A stretch of 64,000 bases of DNA from NCBI RefSeq assembly GCF_002078505.1, contig NZ_LUAV01000016.1, forward strand, positions 185,099-249,098, written 5' to 3'. Below, in pieces: positions 1-8,740 of this stretch (position 1 is the first letter of the stretch; each line of letters begins with the position of its first letter). The notes beneath the pieces are model-generated. The model had not been told where the DNA came from. It worked only from the letters and a program-made list of their open reading frames with translations, and did no database searches. The position numbers and the translations under genes are program-made. This DNA comes from Ensifer aridi (GTDB taxonomy: Bacteria; Pseudomonadota; Alphaproteobacteria; Rhizobiales; Rhizobiaceae).

Positions 1-23
1 CGCGCAAAGGTCGCTGTAGTATA

Positions 24-45
24 GGCCGCCTCGGGCGGCCTTTTT
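24..45 (+). terminator. Rho-independent terminator of a gene upstream of the window
   Basis: A 7-bp stem (24-30 with 34-40, GGCCGCC/GGCGGCC) closes a 3-nt loop and is followed by five T residues. It ends a plus-strand transcript whose gene lies before the window. Confidence 0.75.
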
Positions 46-140
46 CATGCTTGTCGATCGGCCCCGACCTGCTTAAAAACGCTCCGCGTTGCCGGACGCG
101 TCACACACCTACCGCCGGCGAATTCCCGGGAGAATGAGGA

Positions 141-947
141 ATGCCTCTTTCCATTGCCACATGGAACATCAACTCCGTCCGCTTGCGCATGCCGCTGGTC
201 GAACATTTATTGCAGACGTGGCAGCCGGACATCCTCTGCCTGCAGGAGACCAAGTGCCCGGACGACCAGTTTCCGTCGGCACCGCTGAGGAAGCTCGGCT
301 ACCAATACATCGAGATGCACGGGCAGAAGGGCTATCACGGCGTGGCGACCATCTCGCGCCTGCCGCTCCACGAGTTGACGGACCGCCGCGATTATTGCGG
401 TGTCGGCGATGCACGCCACCTCTCCGTCGTCTTCGAAGCCGCCGGCAAGACGATCCGCCTGCACAATTTCTATGTGCCGGCCGGCGGCGACGAGCCGGAC
501 CGGACGATCAATCCTAAGTTCGGCCACAAGCTCGACTTCGTCGACGAGATGAAGCTCCTGCATGCCGAGGCCGAAGCGGGCATCTCGTCGATCCTCGTCG
601 GCGATCTCAACATCGCACCGCTCGAGGACGACGTCTGGTCGCACAAGCAGCTCCTGAAGATCGTCAGCCATACGCCGATCGAAACCGAGGGCCTGATCTC
701 GGTGATGACGGGGGGCGCCTGGGTCGACCTGATGCGACAGCACACGCCGCCGCCGGAAAAGCTCTATACCTGGTGGAGCTATCGGGCGAAGGACTGGACG
801 GCTGCCGACCGCGGCCGCCGGCTCGACCATATCTGGTCCTCGGCCGATCTCGCGTCGAAGCTCCTTCACGTCGAGATCCTCAAGGAAGCGCGCGGCTGGG
901 ACCGGCCATCCGACCACGTGCCGGTGATCGCGCATTTCGAGCTTTGA
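141..947 (+). CDS. xthA: Exodeoxyribonuclease III (AP endonuclease, XthA family)
   Basis: Repairs abasic sites and removes 3' blocking groups in base excision repair. The 268-residue protein has the full endonuclease/exonuclease/phosphatase fold: N-terminal TWNINSVR, metal-binding Glu in LCLQETK, catalytic Asp/Asn in VGDLNIAP and the terminal His in SDHVPV. Length matches the bacterial XthA family. The ATG follows a purine-rich GAGAATGAGG ribosome binding site. It appears monocistronic, after a terminator and before a minus-strand gene. Rhizobia carry more than one xthA-like gene, so paralogue numbering is not given. Confidence 0.93.
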   Translation: MPLSIATWNINSVRLRMPLVEHLLQTWQPDILCLQETKCPDDQFPSAPLRKLGYQYIEMHGQKGYHGVATISRLPLHELTDRRDYCGVGDARHLSVVFEAAGKTIRLHNFYVPAGGDEPDRTINPKFGHKLDFVDEMKLLHAEAEAGISSILVGDLNIAPLEDDVWSHKQLLKIVSHTPIETEGLISVMTGGAWVDLMRQHTPPPEKLYTWWSYRAKDWTAADRGRRLDHIWSSADLASKLLHVEILKEARGWDRPSDHVPVIAHFEL

Positions 948-960
948 GGTCTGCATAAAT

Positions 961-1113
961 TGCCCCTCACCCTAAAGTAGCTCTCTCCGTTTGGTGGGGA
1001 CCAGTTTTGCCGATCGCTCCTGTTTCCAGAAGCATTGATGAGGCGAGATGGTGTCGCGAGTCCCCTTCGCCCCGCTTGCGGGGAGAAGGTCGCGGCAGCG
1101 GGATAAGGGGCAA
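961..1113. repeat. RIME-like dispersed palindromic element (degenerate)
   Basis: The stretch opens with a CCCCTCACCCT end and contains the palindrome CGCCCCGCTTGCGGGGAGAAGG, followed by a GCGGCAGCGGGATAAGGGGC end. The same modules recur near 10549, 23396, 50953 and 60955. They resemble the Rhizobium-specific intergenic mosaic elements. It lies between the convergent xthA and cyclic-nucleotide-binding genes and may form a strong transcript hairpin. Confidence 0.6.
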
Positions 1114-1123
1114 ATACCTGCGC

Positions 1124-1579
1124 TTACGCAAACCGCCCGGCAAGCGCCTCGACACGGCGGATCATCGCCTGCAGGTTCTCGCGGATGCGGGCTTCGACCA
1201 TCGCCGTCACTTCCGGATACTCTTCCAGCATCCGGCGAAAGAGCGGACGGTTGATGCGGATCACCTCGCTGTCCTCCTCGGCTGTCGCGGTGAACTTTCG
1301 CTCGACCATCGATATCAAGGCGAGTTCGGACAAAAGCGCGCCGCGACCGACGGTCTGGATCTGTCGTTGCAGGCCCTCCGCATCCGCCTTGGAGAGCGCG
1401 AAGCTGCCGGCTGCGACCGCATAGGCGCAATCGGCCGGCGCCCCCTCGCGGAAGAGCTCGTGTCCCTTGGCGACGCGGCGCCGTTCGGCCCCGAAGGCGA
1501 TCAATCTCAGCTTGTCCTCGCCGATATCGGCAAAGAGCGAAACGTTGGACAGGAGCGCGATGTCGTCATTGAGCGCCAA
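1124..1579 (-). CDS. Stand-alone cyclic nucleotide-binding domain protein
   Basis: A 151-residue protein that is essentially one Crp/Fnr-type cyclic-nucleotide-binding domain: N-terminal helix and LFADIGEDKL, a beta-roll with LFREGAPADCAYAV, a phosphate-cassette-like segment LLSELALI...RKFTATA, then a C-helix. Unlike Crp or Fnr it stops after the sensor domain and has no helix-turn-helix, so it is not expected to bind DNA itself. The usual Arg-Thr/Ser-Ala of the cassette is replaced by Lys-Phe-Thr, so cAMP binding is uncertain. A partner protein is plausible but none is adjacent. Confidence 0.75.
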   Translation of the reverse strand: MALNDDIALLSNVSLFADIGEDKLRLIAFGAERRRVAKGHELFREGAPADCAYAVAAGSFALSKADAEGLQRQIQTVGRGALLSELALISMVERKFTATAEEDSEVIRINRPLFRRMLEEYPEVTAMVEARIRENLQAMIRRVEALAGRFA

Positions 1580-1658
1580 GCGGCCAATCTCCGGTTAGTG
1601 CATGTGGCCCAAAACGTGCAGCGGTTTTGGGGCAGGAGCATGCACAAAAGCAAATACC

Positions 1659-1761
1659 TGCTGCATGTTTCCTTAAATCGGAGCCGATTTAAGGAAACAT
1701 GCAGCAATTCAAAAGTGCTACAGCGACCTTTGTGCGTCTGAAAAGACGCACGGCGCTGTAG
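1659..1761. repeat. Two-hairpin dispersed repeat, copy 1
   Basis: The first hairpin has two perfect 23-nt arms (1659-1681 and 1684-1706) around a 2-nt AG loop. The second runs 1718-1761 from CTACAGCG to CGCTGTAG, with an inner GTGCGTC/GACGCAC stem. A second copy with compensated changes lies at 21696-21796 and a fragment at 62944-62981. It follows the 3' end of the response-regulator gene and could end or stabilise that transcript. Confidence 0.8.
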
Positions 1762-1792
1762 AGCGCATCGCATGAATCCGCTTTGATGCGGC

Positions 1793-2476
1793 TCAGGGAA
1801 CGATCTTGTAGCCGCCGTTCTCTGTCACCAAAATCTCCGCATTGGAAGGGTCGCGTTCGATTTTCTGGCGCAGCCGGTAGACATGCGTCTCGAGCGTGTG
1901 CGTTGTGACTCCGGAATTGTAGCCCCAGACTTCCTCCAGCAGCACGTCACGGGTGACGACCTTCTGGTCGGCGCGGTAAAGATAGCGGATGATCGCCGCT
2001 TCCTTCTCGGTCAGGCGAATCTTTTGGCCGTTCTCCATGGTAAGCAGCTTCTGGCTCGGCTTGAAAGTATAGGGGCCGACGCTGAAGGTCGCATCCTCGC
2101 TCTGCTCGTGCTGGCGAAGCTGGGCGCGGATGCGAGCAAGCAGCACCGCGAAGCGGAAGGGCTTGGTCACATAGTCGTTGGCACCGGCCTCGAGGCCGAG
2201 GATCGTGTCGGAATCGGTGTCGTGGCCGGTCAGCATGATGATCGGCGCCTTGAATCCGCCCTTGCGCAGGAGCTTCACCGCCTCGCGACCGTCCATGTCC
2301 GGCAGGCCGACATCCATGATGAGAAGATCCACCTGGCGGGCGCGTGCGGTATGGATACCTTTGCCGGCAGTCGCCTCCTGCAGGAGATCGAACTCCTCAT
2401 AGAGGGAAAGCTGCTCTATCAACGTCTCACGCAGATCATTGTCGTCGTCGACAAGGAGAATGGTGCGCGTCGCCAT
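1793..2476 (-). CDS. OmpR/PhoB-family response regulator (CenR-like)
   Basis: A 227-residue two-component regulator. The receiver domain (about 1-120) shows the acidic pocket VDDD near residue 10, phospho-acceptor Asp55 in LLIMDVGLP, Thr in MLTGHD and Lys in YVTKPF. A winged-helix DNA-binding domain follows (about 130-227, with TRDVLLEEVWGY and HVYRLRQKIERD). The start is placed at MATRTILL because AGGA lies just upstream of that ATG; an in-frame start 19 codons earlier is possible. The receiver sequence resembles alphaproteobacterial CenR envelope/cell-cycle regulators, which is recognition and not proof. No histidine kinase is adjacent. Confidence 0.85.
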   Translation of the reverse strand: MATRTILLVDDDNDLRETLIEQLSLYEEFDLLQEATAGKGIHTARARQVDLLIMDVGLPDMDGREAVKLLRKGGFKAPIIMLTGHDTDSDTILGLEAGANDYVTKPFRFAVLLARIRAQLRQHEQSEDATFSVGPYTFKPSQKLLTMENGQKIRLTEKEAAIIRYLYRADQKVVTRDVLLEEVWGYNSGVTTHTLETHVYRLRQKIERDPSNAEILVTENGGYKIVP

Positions 2477-2620
2477 GGGATAGTTCCTGTTTGCTTCCTG
2501 ATTCAAAACTAGCTCAAATGCCGCTGTTGGCAAGCGCGGCTACGGTTTCAAGGCCGTGATCTGCGCAACCGTGCTTATGATCGCCGCGAGTACACGGCAA
2601 AGCAAAAATTTGTGAGAATA

Positions 2621-3169
2621 ATGCGCAAGAAAACGTCGGGAGTAAGATCGAAAAAATCCCTGATCATCGTCAGGACCGCCCCGCGCAACCGAACACGCGC
2701 GCTTGTCCGATACGACCACAGAACGGAGCAGGCGGCAATCGGACGAGGCGGCGTCACGGCCTTCAAGCGGGAAGGCGACGGCGCCACACCACGCGCTGCG
2801 ATGAGACTGATCGGCGGCTACGTGCGCCGCGACCGCGTCTCACTGCCGCCGACGCGCCTGCCCTTGCGGACGACGCGCCCGAACATGCTCTGGTGTGATG
2901 CGCCGCGGCACGCCTCATACAACCGTCCCGTCAGAGCGCCTTTTGTCGCCGGCCATGAGAGGATGATGCGGGAGGACGGTCTCTACGACGTGTGCCTCGT
3001 CATGGACTGGAACATCTCCACCCGGCGGCGCAACGGCGGCTCTGCGATCTTCTTCCACGTCGTTCGCCCGGGCTATCAGCCGACGGAGGGCTGCATTGCC
3101 GTCAGCCTGCCGGCGATGCGGCGACTGATCCGGCAGATGCGTCGCGGAACGATCGTCAAGGTGGTGTAA
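2621..3169 (+). CDS. L,D-transpeptidase catalytic-domain protein (YkuD family)
   Basis: A 182-residue protein made almost wholly of an L,D-transpeptidase domain: GRGGVTAFKREGDGATP near the N-terminus, a conserved His in IFFHVVRP, and the catalytic Cys in PTEGCIAVS. Such enzymes form 3-3 peptide cross-links or attach proteins to peptidoglycan; Rhizobiales are rich in them. I see no signal peptide, only a basic N-terminus, as in other members of this short subfamily. A GTG three codons upstream is an alternative start. It is divergent from the response-regulator gene. Confidence 0.82.
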   Translation: MRKKTSGVRSKKSLIIVRTAPRNRTRALVRYDHRTEQAAIGRGGVTAFKREGDGATPRAAMRLIGGYVRRDRVSLPPTRLPLRTTRPNMLWCDAPRHASYNRPVRAPFVAGHERMMREDGLYDVCLVMDWNISTRRRNGGSAIFFHVVRPGYQPTEGCIAVSLPAMRRLIRQMRRGTIVKVV

Positions 3170-3197
3170 TGCATGCCCGTCGACAGCCCGCCCGCCT

Positions 3198-3749
3198 TCA
3201 GTCCGATTCATCCTCATCGAGCATGCGCGGCGTCACGAACTGAACGAGCCGGCCCGTGCCGGGCGCGATCTCCGACCATTTCTCGACGGTGAAATCCATG
3301 ACGGCGAGCGCGGCCGTCGGGAACTTCTCCCTGAGACGCGCAAGCGCTTCCGCGTCGCCACCTCCGGCAAGGAGAAGCGCGAGCTCCGCCATACCCGGAT
3401 TGTGCCCGACGAGCAGGAGCTTCTCCACCGACGGCTCCACCTTGCGGATCACGTCGATCATGGCCCTGGCCGAGACCTCGTAGATAGCGACGGCGTCGCG
3501 GACGGGAACGCTGTGCGGCAGCGCTTCGGCGACGAGTTCCCACGTCTCCTGCGCACGCCGGGCGGTCGAGACGAGGGCAAGATCGGGGATCAGCTCCTGC
3601 CGCGCCATGAAGGCGCCGATTGCCGGAGCCGCCTTCCGGCCGCGGCCGGCAAGCGGGCGGCGATGATCGGCAACGCCGTCCGGCCAAGCGGATTTGGCGT
3701 GGCGGAGCAGCAGGAGTCGGCGCGTCGGAGGGCTTGCGTCGTCAGGCAT
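3198..3749 (-). CDS. sixA: Histidine phosphatase (SixA-type phosphohistidine phosphatase)
   Basis: A 183-residue histidine-phosphatase-superfamily protein. The phosphate-accepting motif is LLLLRHAKSAW (His17 in the chosen frame) and the second catalytic His is in LLVGHNPGM. Length and motifs match the SixA branch, which removes phosphate from His phosphotransfer proteins; the actual substrate here is unknown. The start is chosen at the ATG preceded by GAGGAAC; a start 11 codons upstream also exists. Confidence 0.82.
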   Translation of the reverse strand: MPDDASPPTRRLLLLRHAKSAWPDGVADHRRPLAGRGRKAAPAIGAFMARQELIPDLALVSTARRAQETWELVAEALPHSVPVRDAVAIYEVSARAMIDVIRKVEPSVEKLLLVGHNPGMAELALLLAGGGDAEALARLREKFPTAALAVMDFTVEKWSEIAPGTGRLVQFVTPRMLDEDESD

Positions 3750-3802
3750 GGGGCGTTCCTCATCTGTCTGCCGGTCGTTCATTCTCGCACCCTCGCGCGC
3801 AT

Positions 3803-3830
3803 AAAAAAAGGCCGCCTCAAAGGGCGGCCT
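3803..3830 (-). terminator. Rho-independent terminator of leuC
   Basis: On the minus strand an 8-bp stem (AGGCCGCC/GGCGGCCT, 3809-3816 with 3823-3830) is followed by a run of seven T. It lies just downstream of the leuC stop codon. Confidence 0.82.
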
Positions 3831-3856
3831 CAGATGCCGGAAAGCTCAAAGCCGGC

Positions 3857-5266
3857 TTATTTCCACTCGCGGATGTCGACGAAGTGCCCGGCGATCGCCG
3901 CAGCACCGGCCATCGCCGGCGAGACGAGATGCGTGCGCCCCTTGAAGCCCTGGCGACCTTCGAAGTTGCGGTTCGAGGTGGAGGCGCAGCGCTCGCCCGG
4001 CTTCAGCCGGTCGTCGTTCATCGCCAGGCACATCGAGCAGCCGGGCTCGCGCCAATCGAAGCCCGCTTCCTTGAAGATCTTGTCGAGACCTTCGGCCTCC
4101 GCCTGTTCCTTCACGAGGCCGGAGCCCGGCACGATCATCGCCGAGACGGTCGGGGCGACCTTGCGGCCCTCGACGACCTTGGCGACGGCGCGCAGATCCT
4201 CGATGCGGCCATTGGTGCAGGAGCCAATGAAGACGCGGTCGATGGCGATATCGGTGATCTTCGTACCGGGCTTCAGGCCCATATAGTCGAGCGCACGCCA
4301 CTTCGAAGTCCGCTTCGTCTCATCCTGAATGTCGTCCGGATTCGGAACGACGCCCTGAACGGAAACGACGTCTTCCGGCGAGGAGCCCCAGGAGACGATC
4401 GGCGGCAGGTTGGCAGCGTCGAGCACGACGACGCGGTCGTAATGCGCTCCTTCGTCAGTGTGCAGCGTCTTCCAGTATTCGAGCGCCATGTCCCAGGCCT
4501 TGCCCTTCGGCGCCCGCGGCCGGTCCTTGATATAGGCGAAGGTCGTCTCGTCCGGCGCGATCAGGCCGGCGCGCGCGCCGCCTTCGATCGTCATGTTGCA
4601 GACGGTCATGCGGCCTTCCATCGAGAGCGAACGGATCGCCTCGCCGGCGAACTCGATGACGTGGCCGGTGCCGCCGGCGGTGCCGATCTCGCCGATGATG
4701 GCAAGGATGATGTCCTTGGCGGTGACGCCCGGCGGCAACTGCCCGTCGACGCGCACCAGCATGTTCTTGGCCTTCTTCTGGATCAGCGTCTGCGTCGCCA
4801 GAACATGCTCGACCTCGGAGGTGCCGATGCCGTGAGCGAGCGCGCCGAAGGCGCCGTGCGTTGAAGTATGGCTATCGCCGCAGACGATCGTCATACCCGG
4901 CAGAGTGAAGCCCTGCTCCGGGCCCACGATGTGGACGATGCCCTGGCGCTTATCGTTTTCGGAATAGTATTCAACGCCAAAATCGGCGGCATTCCTGGCA
5001 AGCGCCTCGACCTGGATACGGCTTTCCTCGTTCTTGATACCGAGGTGGCGATCGGGAGAGGTTGGGACGTTGTGATCGACGACGGCGAGCGTCTTTTCCG
5101 GCGCGCGGACCTTGCGGCCGGCCATGCGCAGGCCTTCGAAGGCCTGGGGACTCGTCACCTCGTGCACGAGGTGACGGTCGATGTAGAGAAGACAGGTGCC
5201 GTCGTCCTGGCTGTGAACCAGATGATCGTCCCAGATCTTGTCGTAAAGGGTACGGGGTGCGCTCAT
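3857..5266 (-). CDS. leuC: 3-isopropylmalate dehydratase large subunit
   Basis: Catalyses the isomerisation of 2- to 3-isopropylmalate in leucine biosynthesis, together with the LeuD small subunit. The 469-residue protein has the aconitase-superfamily layout and the three [4Fe-4S] cysteines: one in FIGSCTNGR and two in GCSMCLAMN. Length is standard. leuD is not adjacent, so the subunits are encoded apart, as is usual in rhizobia. A terminator follows directly. The roughly 290-bp leader contains a small ORF and a GC hairpin that may be regulatory. Confidence 0.96.
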   Translation of the reverse strand: MSAPRTLYDKIWDDHLVHSQDDGTCLLYIDRHLVHEVTSPQAFEGLRMAGRKVRAPEKTLAVVDHNVPTSPDRHLGIKNEESRIQVEALARNAADFGVEYYSENDKRQGIVHIVGPEQGFTLPGMTIVCGDSHTSTHGAFGALAHGIGTSEVEHVLATQTLIQKKAKNMLVRVDGQLPPGVTAKDIILAIIGEIGTAGGTGHVIEFAGEAIRSLSMEGRMTVCNMTIEGGARAGLIAPDETTFAYIKDRPRAPKGKAWDMALEYWKTLHTDEGAHYDRVVVLDAANLPPIVSWGSSPEDVVSVQGVVPNPDDIQDETKRTSKWRALDYMGLKPGTKITDIAIDRVFIGSCTNGRIEDLRAVAKVVEGRKVAPTVSAMIVPGSGLVKEQAEAEGLDKIFKEAGFDWREPGCSMCLAMNDDRLKPGERCASTSNRNFEGRQGFKGRTHLVSPAMAGAAAIAGHFVDIREWK

Positions 5267-5535
5267 GGCGATATATCCATCGAATAGTCAGAATAGTGGA
5301 AAGAGCCGGCGGCAGCGGCCGGCGAACTGATCGAACGATCAGGATGGGCGGCTGGTGAGCGCCCCTGAGACGCGCGCGAAGAAGCGCGCCGGCAGACGCT
5401 TGTGGTCCTGCAGCACGACGATCCTCTGTTCGCGACATCCGAATTTGGATTCCATGGCCGGTGCTCATATCAATTTTTTGACAGCTCGGCAATCAGCGAG
5501 ATGGCGGCGCCGCGTTGCGCGGCCATGGTGAACAT
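5267..5535. other. leuC leader region with a 38-codon ORF and hairpins
   Basis: On the minus strand, ATG at 5455-5453 opens a 38-codon frame ending with TGA at 5339. An internal palindrome GCGCGCTTCTTCGCGCGC lies within it. It is followed at 5304-5322 by a GCCGGC...GCCGGC hairpin and then TCTTTCC, about 40 bp before the leuC start. The layout resembles a leader-peptide attenuator, but the peptide is not leucine-rich (three Leu codons). Confidence 0.35.
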
Positions 5536-5555
5536 GATAAGAAAACCTTATTATC
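5536..5555. promoter_or_regulatory. Putative MarR operator
   Basis: An imperfect inverted repeat, GATAAGAAAACCTTATTATC, lies 6 bp before the GTG start of the MarR-family gene. MarR proteins usually repress their own promoter through such near-palindromes. Confidence 0.5.
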
Positions 5556-5561
5556 TTCCCC

Positions 5562-6053
5562 GTGAACGATCCAATGCCGAGAAAACTCGAATCCGATACC
5601 ATCGGGATGCTGCTCACCGATGTCTCCCGGCTGCTGCGCGGCGCCTTCGATCGCAAGGTCAACGCGATGGAGCTCGGGATCACGCCCGGCGAGGCGCGCG
5701 CGCTGATCCAGGTGGCCGTGACCGAAGGGATCAAGCAGGCTGAGATCGCCACCCGGATGGGCATCGAACCGATGACGCTCTCGGCCTATCTCGATCGTCT
5801 CGAAGCGCTGGGGCTCGTCGCGCGCGTCCCGGATCCGGCCGACCGCCGCGCCAAGAATGTCATCGTCACCGACAAGGCCGACCCGCTGCTCGCCGAGTTG
5901 ATGACGGGCCTGCGCGAAATGATGACGGCCTATACCGACGGTCTGGGGGACGAGGGACGGGAACTGTTGCGCAGCAGCCTCCGCATCCTGCGCGACAATC
6001 TTCGCCGGCTCGACCCATGCCTTGCCGGCAAGGAGAAGGGGACGGCGGAATGA
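5562..6053 (+). CDS. MarR-family transcriptional regulator
   Basis: A 163-residue winged-helix regulator: dimerisation helices at both ends, recognition helix around GIKQAEIATRMGIEPMTLSAYLDRLE, and the wing DPADRRAKNV with the DxRR signature. The GTG start is used; an ATG four codons on (MPRKLESD) is equally likely. Its stop overlaps the start of the MFS transporter gene by ATGA, so the two form an operon, and it most likely represses that pump. A near-palindrome lies directly upstream. Confidence 0.87.
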   Translation: MNDPMPRKLESDTIGMLLTDVSRLLRGAFDRKVNAMELGITPGEARALIQVAVTEGIKQAEIATRMGIEPMTLSAYLDRLEALGLVARVPDPADRRAKNVIVTDKADPLLAELMTGLREMMTAYTDGLGDEGRELLRSSLRILRDNLRRLDPCLAGKEKGTAE

Positions 6054-7288
6054 CCCGGCGCATGAGCGAGCGGCGCACGAGCATCATCGGTGCCTTCCTG
6101 GTTGCGCTCGGCCCAGTTTCGATGGCGCTCTACACGCCGGCGATGCCGGAACTCGTCCACGCCTTCGCTTCCAGCGAAGCAGCGATCAAGATGACGCTTT
6201 CGCTCTATTTCGGCGGCTTTGCCTTCGCCCAGCTCGTCTCGGGCACGCTCTCGGACGTGATCGGCCGGCGACGGGCGACACTCATCTTCATGGCGATCTA
6301 TCTCGCCGGCAGCCTGATGGCGGCCTTCGCACCTTCCATCGCGATGCTGCTCGCGGGTCGGCTCGTACAGGGAATCGGCGCCTCCGTCGGCATGACGGTG
6401 GCGCGCGCCATCGTGCGCGACCAGTTCACCGGCACCACGGCGGCGCGCATCATGAACATGATCGGCATGATGCTGGCGCTCGGGCCGGCGGTCTCGCCGA
6501 CGCTCGGCGGCATCGCGCTCGGCCTCTTCGGCTGGCAGTCGATCTTCCTGCTGATGGTCGGCTTCGCGCTGATGGCCTGCTTCATCGTTCAGTTCTTCAT
6601 GATGGAAACGGTGACGCCGGACCGCAGCAAAGGGCGTGTCGGGCCCATCCTCGCGGCCTATGGCGAGCTGCTGGCGGATGGCCGCTTCCTCTCCTCTACC
6701 TTGGTGATCGCCGGAGCCGTCGGCGCGCTCTACGCATGGGCGACAATGCTGCCCTTCGTGCTGATCGGGCAAGTCGGCCTGACGCCGACGGACTTCGGCG
6801 TCGGCATGCTCATGCAATCGGGTCTGTTCTTCTCCGGCACGGTAACCGTGCGGCTCCTCATGCGCCGCTTCACGCCGCAGGCGCTCGTGCCTGCCGGCCT
6901 CGCGTTCATCGGTGCGGCGAGCCTCGCCCTCGCCTTCACCATGCACACGCTCGAGCCGACCTTCCTCCTGGTGATGGCGCCGATCGGCATCTATGCCTTC
7001 GGCATCGCCTTCGTCATGCCCTATATGATGACCGCGGCGATGGCACCCTTCCCGCATATAGCCGGCACTGCATCGGCGGTCATGGGTTTCATCCAGATGA
7101 GTGCCGGGCTTCTCGGCGGCGCGCTCGCAGCACTCGTCGGCGCACCGGCGCTGGCGCTCGGAACGATTATCCCGGGCTTCGGCCTTGTCTCCATAGCAAG
7201 CTATGTCTGGTATCGAAGGACTGTCCGCCGCAATCCGCTGGCGGTGCCGGCCTCATCGGAGGAGCCGCTTCGCGACGCAGCCGAATAG
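6050..7288 (+). CDS. MFS multidrug efflux transporter, Bcr/CflA type
   Basis: A 412-residue, 12-TM major facilitator of the DHA1 drug:H+ antiporter group. The loop 2-3 motif is LSDVIGRRRAT and TM4-5 carries GASVGMTVARAIVRD; length and layout fit Bcr/CflA transporters. Translation starts inside the marR stop (ATGA), indicating coupling. The substrate cannot be read from sequence; control by the upstream MarR protein suggests induction by a toxic compound. Confidence 0.88.
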   Translation: MTRRMSERRTSIIGAFLVALGPVSMALYTPAMPELVHAFASSEAAIKMTLSLYFGGFAFAQLVSGTLSDVIGRRRATLIFMAIYLAGSLMAAFAPSIAMLLAGRLVQGIGASVGMTVARAIVRDQFTGTTAARIMNMIGMMLALGPAVSPTLGGIALGLFGWQSIFLLMVGFALMACFIVQFFMMETVTPDRSKGRVGPILAAYGELLADGRFLSSTLVIAGAVGALYAWATMLPFVLIGQVGLTPTDFGVGMLMQSGLFFSGTVTVRLLMRRFTPQALVPAGLAFIGAASLALAFTMHTLEPTFLLVMAPIGIYAFGIAFVMPYMMTAAMAPFPHIAGTASAVMGFIQMSAGLLGGALAALVGAPALALGTIIPGFGLVSIASYVWYRRTVRRNPLAVPASSEEPLRDAAE

Positions 7289-7300
7289 GTCAGAAGGAAG

Positions 7301-7332
7301 AGAGCCGCGGCGGATCGCGCCGCCGCGGCTCT
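7301..7332. terminator. Hairpin between convergent MFS and argG genes
   Basis: A perfect 12-bp stem (7301-7312 with 7321-7332, AGAGCCGCGGCG) encloses an 8-nt loop. It lies between converging genes and can act on both transcripts. The minus side is pyrimidine-rich after the stem; no long T run is present. Confidence 0.65.
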
Positions 7333-7352
7333 CTCAGATCCCCCGTAATGTC

Positions 7353-8570
7353 TCAGCGGTTGCGCGCCGCAAGCGTGCGAAGGCGCAGCGCGTTGAGCTT
7401 GATGAAGCCGGCGGCATCCTTCTGGTCGTAGGCGCCCTGGTCGTCCTCGAATGTGACCAGCTTGTCCGAATAGAGCGACTTCGGGCTTTCGCGGCCGATG
7501 GCCATGACATTGCCCTTGTAGAGCTTCAGCGTCACTTCGCCTTCGACATGCTCCTGGCTTTTGTCGATCGCCGCCTGCAGCATCTCGCGTTCCGGCGAGA
7601 ACCAGAAGCCGTAATAAATGAGCTCCGCATAGCGCGGCATCAGCTCGTCCTTGAGGTGAGCGGCGCCGCGGTCGAGCGTGATGCTCTCGATCGCCCGGTG
7701 GGCGGCAAGCAGGATCGTGCCGCCGGGGGTCTCGTAGACGCCGCGCGACTTCATGCCGACGAATCGGTTTTCGACGAGGTCGATGCGGCCAATGCCGTTG
7801 TCGCGGCCGTATTCGTTGAGCTTGGCGAGCAGCGTTGCCGGCGACATGCGCACGCCGTTGATCGAGACCGCATCGCCGCGCTCGAAGCCGATCTTGACGA
7901 CGGTCGCCTGGTCGGGAGCGGCTTCCGGCGAAATCGTGCGCATGTGCACATATTCCGGCGCTTCCTGTGCCGGGTCTTCCAGCACCTTGCCTTCGGACGA
8001 GGAGTGCAGGAGGTTGGCGTCAACGGAGAAGGGCGCCTCGCCCTTTTTATCCTTGGCGACGGGGATCTGGTGCTTCTCGGCGAATTCGAGCAGTTCCGTG
8101 CGGCTCTTGAACGACCAGTCGCGCCAAGGGGCGATGATCTTGATGTCCGGGTTCAGCGCGTAGGCCGAGAGCTCGAAGCGGACCTGGTCGTTGCCCTTGC
8201 CGGTCGCACCATGGGCGATCGCGTCGGCGCCCGTCTTCCTGGCGATGTCGATCAGGTGCTTGGAGATCAGCGGACGGGCGATCGAGGTGCCGAGCAAGTA
8301 GACGCCTTCATAGACGGCATTGGCGCGAAACATCGGGAAGACGAAGTCACGCACGAATTCCTCGCGGACGTCCTCGATATAGATCTCCTTGATCCCGAGC
8401 ATCTCGGCCTTCTTGCGGGCCGGCTCCAGCTCTTCGCCCTGGCCGAGGTCGGCGGTGAAGGTCACGACTTCGGCGCCCAGCTCCGTCTGCAGCCATTTGA
8501 GGATGATCGAGGTGTCGAGACCGCCGGAATAGGCGAGAACGACCTTTTTCACGTCTTTGTGCGATGTCAT
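7353..8570 (-). CDS. argG: Argininosuccinate synthase
   Basis: ATP-dependent condensation of citrulline and aspartate in arginine biosynthesis. A 405-residue protein with the N-type ATP pyrophosphatase loop [12 protein letters not shown] and the conserved [17 protein letters not shown] block. Length equals the family norm when started at [11 protein letters not shown] (8570); the open frame extends 40 codons further but without homology-like sequence. argH is not adjacent. It is monocistronic, between a convergent MFS gene and a divergent LysE gene. Confidence 0.96.
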   Translation of the reverse strand: MTSHKDVKKVVLAYSGGLDTSIILKWLQTELGAEVVTFTADLGQGEELEPARKKAEMLGIKEIYIEDVREEFVRDFVFPMFRANAVYEGVYLLGTSIARPLISKHLIDIARKTGADAIAHGATGKGNDQVRFELSAYALNPDIKIIAPWRDWSFKSRTELLEFAEKHQIPVAKDKKGEAPFSVDANLLHSSSEGKVLEDPAQEAPEYVHMRTISPEAAPDQATVVKIGFERGDAVSINGVRMSPATLLAKLNEYGRDNGIGRIDLVENRFVGMKSRGVYETPGGTILLAAHRAIESITLDRGAAHLKDELMPRYAELIYYGFWFSPEREMLQAAIDKSQEHVEGEVTLKLYKGNVMAIGRESPKSLYSDKLVTFEDDQGAYDQKDAAGFIKLNALRLRTLAARNR

Positions 8571-8740
8571 GAGTCTGTCCGTCTGCTCTTCAAGGGCGGG
8601 CGAGGCCGCCGTGCAAAATCTGCGGCACTTTAGCCAGAACTTGAAGGGATACAAGCGGAACCAGCGGCATTCAGACGAATCTGCTGGCAAAAGCGGGTAA
8701 GCTTCGGTATCAGCAAGGATCAGCCGTCTGAGGAATAGCC

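Noticed and set aside
7203..8633. A 476-codon open frame antisense to argG
   Set aside because: It mirrors argG, has no family motifs and overlaps the end of the MFS gene.
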